Shown one piece after another: positions 14,942 to 18,506 of a DNA stretch of 18,506 nt (positions are counted from its first letter, which is position 1; every line of letters begins with the position of its first letter). Location of the stretch: assembly GCA_016938515.1 (NCBI GenBank), contig JAFGUM010000163.1, positions 1 through 18,506 on the forward strand, in the 5' to 3' direction. The notes under the pieces were generated by a model. It did not search any database. It saw only the letters and a list, made by a program, of their open reading frames with translations, and was not told where the DNA came from. A program made the translations under genes and the position numbers. Origin of the DNA: Spirochaetales bacterium. GTDB taxonomy: Bacteria > Spirochaetota > Spirochaetia > Treponematales > UBA12059.

Positions 14942-14974
14942 CCCCCGGTTCGATTCGTCGGATCGGGGGTCTTT
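14942..14974 (+). terminator. UUCG-capped hairpin, probable terminator of the TPR-Mrr-like gene
   Basis: CCCCCGGTTCGA (14942-14953), loop TTCG and TCGGATCGGGGG (14958-14969) pair over 12 positions (two G-U pairs). Only TCTTT follows, so the stem is very stable but the U-tract is weak. It lies 108 nt after the stop codon. Confidence 0.6.
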
Positions 14975-14999
14975 GAATACTCCAGGTCGAGTTGTATGA

Positions 15000-15029
15000 T
15001 TGACATTCTGGTAGCTTTCACGCTATTTT
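15000..15029 (+). promoter_or_regulatory. Promoter of the zinc-ribbon gene
   Basis: TTGACA (15000-15005) is a perfect -35. TATTTT (15024-15029) follows after 18 bp, or CTATTT after 17 bp. The start near 15036 leaves a leader of about 115 nt. Confidence 0.55.
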
Positions 15030-15152
15030 TGCCGCCAAGCGCGTTGCTGATTATTTGGCAGCGTAGCCCGGCATCCTGTATCTCGGCGCCCCAAGACGCC
15101 CCGCGCAGGCAGTCGATTGTCAGAGGTCGGCTGGATAATTAAGGAGTTCGTG

Positions 15153-15323
15153 ATGGGACAGATAAGCAAGAACTCTCGTACATCGAGCACGACGCATCAT
15201 TTCTATTGCCCCTGTGGCGGTGAAGTCAAGATGAAGACCATCTTCGAAGATGGGCGGGTAAAGAACGTCGCCGAATGCGAGAAATGCAAGCGCGTAGAGC
15301 GCAGGCCGAGCGATTTTAACTAA
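15153..15323 (+). CDS. Small zinc-ribbon protein
   Basis: The ATG at 15153 lies 6 nt after AAGGAG (15141-15146); a longer frame from 15117 has no such site. The 56-residue product has a CPCGG knuckle (C19, C21) and a CEKC knuckle (C42, C45) separated by a short basic beta-hairpin (EVKMKTIFEDGRVKNVAEC). This is the layout of a single zinc ribbon with an unusual CxC first half. The ends are Ser/Thr-rich (N) and Arg-rich (C). Zinc ribbons of this size often bind RNA or ribosomal components, and the gene sits just before rpsT, but it has its own promoter and terminator. I do not recognise a named family. The function is unknown. Confidence 0.82.
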   Translation: MGQISKNSRTSSTTHHFYCPCGGEVKMKTIFEDGRVKNVAECEKCKRVERRPSDFN

Positions 15324-15346
15324 AGCGAGCCGCTCTAACGATCAGG

Positions 15347-15370
15347 ACCGCCCCACTGGGGCGGTTTTTT
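15347..15370 (+). terminator. Intrinsic terminator of the zinc-ribbon gene
   Basis: ACCGCCCC (15347-15354), loop ACT and GGGGCGGT (15358-15365), followed by a run of six T (15365-15370). The stem is perfect and the form is canonical. It isolates the small gene from rpsT. Confidence 0.95.
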
Positions 15371-15395
15371 GTGTCCAGGCACGGCCCGAGCATCC

Positions 15396-15424
15396 TTGAC
15401 ATAGTGTTACTGTTCTGGTAATTT
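15396..15424 (+). promoter_or_regulatory. Promoter of rpsT
   Basis: TTGACA (15396-15401), 17 bp, TAATTT (15419-15424) is close to the sigma70 consensus. The leader of ~57 nt contains a small inverted repeat, AATTC-CTGTA-GAATT. Confidence 0.7.
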
Positions 15425-15487
15425 CTTCTACCGACGTTAATTCCTGTAGAATTGATAGTATTGTGGTCTATTTTAATGGAGGATAGC

Positions 15488-15757
15488 TTGGCTACCAAAT
15501 TTTCATCAGCCGAGAAACGGCACAAGCAGGACGAAAGGCGACGCGTCCAGAACAAGCAAGTCAAGAGTAGCGTACGAACCGCAAGCAAGCGTGTAGTCGC
15601 CGCGGCGCACTCGAAAGACAAGGAACTGGCTGAATCCACCCTCAGGGACATGATAAAGCAGATAGATACTGCCGCCAGAAAAGGCATCATCAAAAAGAAC
15701 GCTGCAGCGCGCAAAAAGTCTAGAATGCAGCGACTCGTCAACATTCTCAGCGCCTGA
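15488..15757 (+). CDS. rpsT: Ribosomal protein S20
   Basis: The TTG at 15488 is chosen because GGAGG (15478-15482) lies 5 nt before it and the product then starts ATKFSSAEKRHKQDERRR, like other S20 proteins. The in-frame ATG at 15476 has no ribosome site and would overlap this one. The 89-residue basic helical protein shows the S20 pattern NKQVKSSVRTASKR (19-32 region), then a helix ending DTAARKGIIKKNAAARKKSRM, normal in length. S20 binds 16S rRNA in the small subunit body. The E. coli rpsT also starts at UUG, which is tied to its autogenous translational control, so the rare start here may serve the same purpose. HU follows 70 bp downstream without a terminator. Confidence 0.96.
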   Translation: MATKFSSAEKRHKQDERRRVQNKQVKSSVRTASKRVVAAAHSKDKELAESTLRDMIKQIDTAARKGIIKKNAAARKKSRMQRLVNILSA

Positions 15758-15827
15758 GGCGCATCAATACGTCGCTCGCCGATTCCGGTAGCAGGGGTTG
15801 GCGCTACGGCTCTCCAGGAGTTGCGGC

Positions 15828-16160
15828 ATGGCTAGAAAAGTCACCAAGGCCGAGTTGATCGACGCTCTCCACGAGCGTTCGACGATAGGTCGAAAAGACA
15901 TTCATGTTCTCATCGACGGGCTGTTTGAAGAAATAAAGAAAGCCATTCTCGATGAAAAAGCCGTAGAGTTGCGCGGATTCGGAACCTTTGAAGTGCGCAT
16001 CCGAAAAGGCCGCAAACGGGCCAGGAACCCCAAGACAGGTGAACCCGTGTCCGTATCCGACCATGGCGTCGCGGTTTTCAGGCCAGGACGGGAACTCAAA
16101 CAGGAAGCCTGGAAGATCGGCGTCGATGGTTCTCCGGATGCGGGCACAACAAGCTCCTGA
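15828..16160 (+). CDS. hup: HU/IHF-family DNA-bending protein
   Basis: The ATG follows AGGAG (15816-15820) with 7-nt spacing. The 110-residue protein has the family fold: helices 3-40 (KAELIDALHERSTIGRKDIHVLID), RGFGTFEVRIRKG (49-61) and the DNA-grasping beta arm RKRARNPKTGEPV (62-74), whose Pro68 is the intercalating residue. It ends in AVFRPGRELKQ and a ~15-residue extra Ser/Gly tail. It would compact and bend DNA as a dimer. Spirochaetes usually have one such protein (Hbb in Borrelia), intermediate between HU and IHF. A hairpin (CCG-TAGC 15785-15792 with GCTACGG 15803-15809) lies just before the ribosome site and may affect translation. The 3' end overlaps lnt. Confidence 0.95.
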   Translation: MARKVTKAELIDALHERSTIGRKDIHVLIDGLFEEIKKAILDEKAVELRGFGTFEVRIRKGRKRARNPKTGEPVSVSDHGVAVFRPGRELKQEAWKIGVDGSPDAGTTSS

Positions 16161-17739
16161 TACACTGGCAAGGCTCTTCGCGCACGCGATGCTGCTGGCG
16201 GCATCCGTGTTCCTCTATTCGCTACCCTTTGTCTGGGACTCTCCGGTTGCTCCGTTTTTATCATTCTTTGCGCTCATACCAGTATTCGCGCTGACAGCAA
16301 GGACTCACCCTGCTCTGGCAACGCTGGATGGCATGGTTGCTGGAGCGGCGAGTTTTGTTTTCATTTGTCCCTGGCTAGGCACGTACCACATAGGCGCCCT
16401 GCTGTTTGTTCTCGGCCTTGAAGCATTCTGGTTTTCCATAGCATTCGGCGTCATGTCCCTTATTCAGAGAACCAAAAGCCGGTTTGCGCTTCCGGCAGCC
16501 GTCTGCGTATGGGTTATCATAGAAATAGCCCGTTCCCTGGGCTTTCTGGGCTTTCCGTACGGAACCCTTGCCTACTCATGGTACGAGAGCGCTGCCATGC
16601 TCGCCATTGCATCCGCTGGCGGGGTCCCCCTCGTTGGCATACTCATAGCTTCGGTGAACGCGTCTTTTCTTACAGCGTACCGGCGCGCCAGAAAAGGCGG
16701 CAAAATACGACTGGCTGTGGCAGCAGCGGCACCCGGCATTGTATTCGCGCTGGCCGTATTGACTGCGGGTCGCGCGGGAGGTCTCATCGCCGGCGTCGAA
16801 GCACTGCCAGTCTCCGCGCCGCCCACGCAAGCGCGACCAGAAGGCATGTACCGCGTTGCGCTGGTTCAAGCCGCCGTTCACAAGCAGGACAGCGTCGCAA
16901 TGTACCAGAACGGGTTCAGGCACCTTTCGGCGCTGAGCGACGAGGCGCTCGAATACTCACCAGATCTGGTCGCCTGGCACGAGACGGCCATAGTCCCCCC
17001 GATAGACTGGCATCTGCGCCACCGCCCCGAGCGGGACGTGTACAATTTTGTGAAGGATGTCGATGCGTACCTCCGCGCCTATCCAGTTCCTATCCTCATT
17101 GGCAATGGGTACGCGTATCCTGAAGACAAAAAACGGGAAGTTGAGCACAATTCTGCCATACTATACGCGTCTGGAGATGTAGCAGATCGCTACGACAAGG
17201 TAATGCTCGTACCGTTTACCGAGTACTTTCCGTACGGCGATTTGATGCCAGGGATAGACAGATGGCTAATAAAAACTTTTGGCTACTACTGGACGCCGGG
17301 TCCGGGGCCAACCATCATGCGCTCTGGCTCCGCCCGATTTGCGACGCCAGTATGCTTTGAAGACTCTTTTGCACGGTACTTTGCGTCGTTTGACGCACCG
17401 GACTTCTACATCATCCAGACCAATGATTCATGGGCGGAATCCGCGATGATGCAGGAACAGCACCTTTCCATGTCTGTGTTCAGGGCTGCCGAAACCGCTT
17501 CAATAGTACTCAGATCAGCGGACACAGGGTATACGGCAGCGGTACGGCCCGATGGCTCCATAGCTGGCATGCTGCCTGAGTTTGACAGAGGCGTGCTGTA
17601 CGTCGATGTACCACTGGGCTATGCAAAAACAACGGTTTACGAAGCTGGCGGCAAAAATATAGACATCGCACTGGCGTTGGCGGGTCTTGCTCTGGCACTG
17701 GCCTCTGTGCTAACCAGGCGCAGAAGCCTTTCGCATTGA
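16126..17739 (+). CDS. lnt: Apolipoprotein N-acyltransferase
   Basis: Lnt adds the third acyl chain to the N-terminal Cys of lipoproteins in the inner membrane. The C-terminal nitrilase domain has the full triad: Glu286 (LVAWHETAI), Lys358 (ADRYDKVMLVPFTEYFP) and Cys410 (TPVCFED). It is preceded by about six hydrophobic segments (21-56, 68-115, 121-140, 155-183, 196-222) and followed by one near 512-529. The length of 537 is close to E. coli Lnt (512). Start choice: ATG 16126 has GGAAGA 9 nt upstream; ATG 16138 is also possible. Both overlap the end of hup (35 or 23 bp), implying coupled translation. A much earlier in-frame ATG inside hup is rejected. The adjacency of HU and lnt recalls other spirochaete genomes (from memory). 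Confidence 0.94.
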   Translation: MVLRMRAQQAPDTLARLFAHAMLLAASVFLYSLPFVWDSPVAPFLSFFALIPVFALTARTHPALATLDGMVAGAASFVFICPWLGTYHIGALLFVLGLEAFWFSIAFGVMSLIQRTKSRFALPAAVCVWVIIEIARSLGFLGFPYGTLAYSWYESAAMLAIASAGGVPLVGILIASVNASFLTAYRRARKGGKIRLAVAAAAPGIVFALAVLTAGRAGGLIAGVEALPVSAPPTQARPEGMYRVALVQAAVHKQDSVAMYQNGFRHLSALSDEALEYSPDLVAWHETAIVPPIDWHLRHRPERDVYNFVKDVDAYLRAYPVPILIGNGYAYPEDKKREVEHNSAILYASGDVADRYDKVMLVPFTEYFPYGDLMPGIDRWLIKTFGYYWTPGPGPTIMRSGSARFATPVCFEDSFARYFASFDAPDFYIIQTNDSWAESAMMQEQHLSMSVFRAAETASIVLRSADTGYTAAVRPDGSIAGMLPEFDRGVLYVDVPLGYAKTTVYEAGGKNIDIALALAGLALALASVLTRRRSLSH

Positions 17740-17840
17740 CAAGACAGGCCACGTATAGGAAAATGGTGGCGTTAGAGACTAATCAGCAGAAATTTCAGCA
17801 ACAGCGCTACTGTCTACGGGTGGCATGATCGGAGTTCTTC

Positions 17841-18506
17841 TTGGACACGAAAAAACGGATACTGGTCGTCGATGATGAACAGATCAACCTTGAATTTTTC
17901 GAAGTGATGCTTTCAAAACTGGGCTTCGACGTACACAGAGCAGAAAACGGCCAGGAAGCTCTGGAGGCGATACGGCGCCTTCATCCAGATTTGGTAATTC
18001 TTGACAACATCATGCCCAAGCTCAGCGGCTGGGAAGTTACCAAGATAGTTAAATCTTCCTCCGAATACGCGGAATTCGCCGATACCCCCATCATTATGTT
18101 CTCGGCTCTCGATGACGTAAAAGACAAGGTAGAGGGCCTGGAACTGGGCGCTGATGACTATATTACCAAGCCGTTCAACTTCGCCGAAGTGCTTGCCCGC
18201 ATCAGAGCAGTGCTCCGTTCCCACGAACTCCTTCACCAGATAGAAAACCGGGAGAAGCGCCTTGACCTGGGTGATATGACGGTAGCAGAACTCCAGAAAG
18301 CCATTACTACAACGAAAGATCTTCTAAAGCAGATTGCAGCCGCCCCGGATTTAGACGCGGCACGGGAAATTTCGACCCGCGCCACGGCTTCCCTGAACGA
18401 TATTGAAGGCCGCGTGGCCAGCCTCAAGCTCGAAGCGGATGGCCTGCGCAAGGCGGCTACGGATATTGGCTCAGTAAGAAAAAAATCCAGGGCCGGTGTT
18501 CGCTGA
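17841..18506 (+). CDS. Response regulator, receiver domain with coiled-coil tail
   Basis: There is no in-frame ATG. The TTG at 17841 follows GGAG with 6-nt spacing and gives MDTKKRILVVDDE. Residues 1-125 are a complete receiver domain: acidic pair D11-D12, phospho-acceptor D55 (LVILDNIMP), S88 (MFSAL) and K110 (YITKPF). From 130 to 221 there is no DNA-binding or enzymatic output domain, only helical, charged sequence with heptad-like spacing (LLHQIENREKRLDLG; LNDIEGRVASLKLEADGLRK). The output is therefore probably protein-protein, as in scaffolding or chemotaxis-like regulators. No histidine kinase is in the window. It lies 101 bp after lnt with no obvious terminator between them. The stop codon coincides with the window edge, so the gene is complete. 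Confidence 0.9.
   Translation: MDTKKRILVVDDEQINLEFFEVMLSKLGFDVHRAENGQEALEAIRRLHPDLVILDNIMPKLSGWEVTKIVKSSSEYAEFADTPIIMFSALDDVKDKVEGLELGADDYITKPFNFAEVLARIRAVLRSHELLHQIENREKRLDLGDMTVAELQKAITTTKDLLKQIAAAPDLDAAREISTRATASLNDIEGRVASLKLEADGLRKAATDIGSVRKKSRAGVR

Larger units (their letters stand above)
14834..15152 (+). other. 319-bp non-coding interval with hairpins and a promoter
   Basis: No convincing gene was found. From left to right it holds nested inverted repeats ACAGG (14888-14892)/CCTGT (14916-14920) around CGACC-GTA-GGTCG (14902-14914), then an unpaired CCTCCTTTCC (14924-14933), the 12-bp hairpin at 14942-14969, a near-consensus promoter at 15000-15029 and a ~115-nt leader to the small zinc-ribbon gene. 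Open frames crossing it lack ribosome sites and are unlike known proteins. Confidence 0.6.

Noticed and set aside
14941..14971. GGTTCGATTC resembling a tRNA T-loop
   Set aside because: The bases belong to a 12-bp hairpin with a TTCG loop; no acceptor, D or anticodon arm surrounds it.
1..18506. CRISPR arrays, insertion sequences, phage or toxin-antitoxin genes
   Set aside because: No regularly spaced repeats, transposase motifs, terminal inverted repeats or phage-like genes were found.

Overview
The window looks like a moderately GC-rich spirochaete chromosome (Treponema/Spirochaeta side of the phylum). The reasons are gene content and order rather than any single marker. It has an rpsT - HU - lnt cluster, several membrane-anchored TPR proteins, two signal-peptide outer-membrane beta-barrels ending in Phe, a fused pyrF-pyrE gene, and many TTG/GTG starts behind strong Shine-Dalgarno sites. 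No transposase, phage gene, tRNA, rRNA or CRISPR array was seen. The genes read as vertically inherited core and lineage-specific DNA.

Layout. At 1-2515 a phosphoribosyltransferase-like gene of unknown role (+) converges on and overlaps a rex-rlmK-like operon (-). Next comes a 509-bp non-coding stretch at 2516-3024. It holds the most interesting element of the window: a compact minus-strand promoter, a 5' hairpin and a terminator hairpin whose loop carries CCUCC. This is a candidate ~70-nt small RNA or an attenuated leader of rex. It diverges from an IscR-like Rrf2 regulator gene (3025-3444, TTG start). The Rrf2 gene converges on a pyrF-pyrE fusion (3453-4853, -).

At 4854-5011, overlapping divergent promoters share a 13-bp palindrome and serve pyrFE and a two-gene outer-membrane operon (5012-8625). 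The first gene is a beta-barrel. The second joins a FecR domain and an acidic linker to a related barrel. A strong terminator closes this operon just before mutL (8721-10502), whose MutL carries the full endonuclease motif set. mutL converges on a two-gene minus-strand TPR operon (12554-13294, then 10518-12500). A third TPR gene (13463-14833, +) diverges from that operon and ends in a degenerate Mrr/restriction-endonuclease-like domain.

At 14834-18506 a non-coding stretch with a UUCG-capped hairpin is followed by a small zinc-ribbon protein, its terminator, rpsT with a TTG start, an HU/IHF-family gene, lnt overlapping it, and a response regulator with a coiled-coil tail instead of an output domain.

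Functionally, Rex (NADH/NAD+) and the Rrf2 protein (probably Fe-S) are two redox sensors flanking the candidate RNA. PyrFE completes UMP synthesis. Lnt finishes lipoprotein maturation, which matters in the lipoprotein-rich spirochaete envelope. The beta-barrels and anchored TPR proteins are also envelope proteins. All assignments come from reading motifs; no database search was run.
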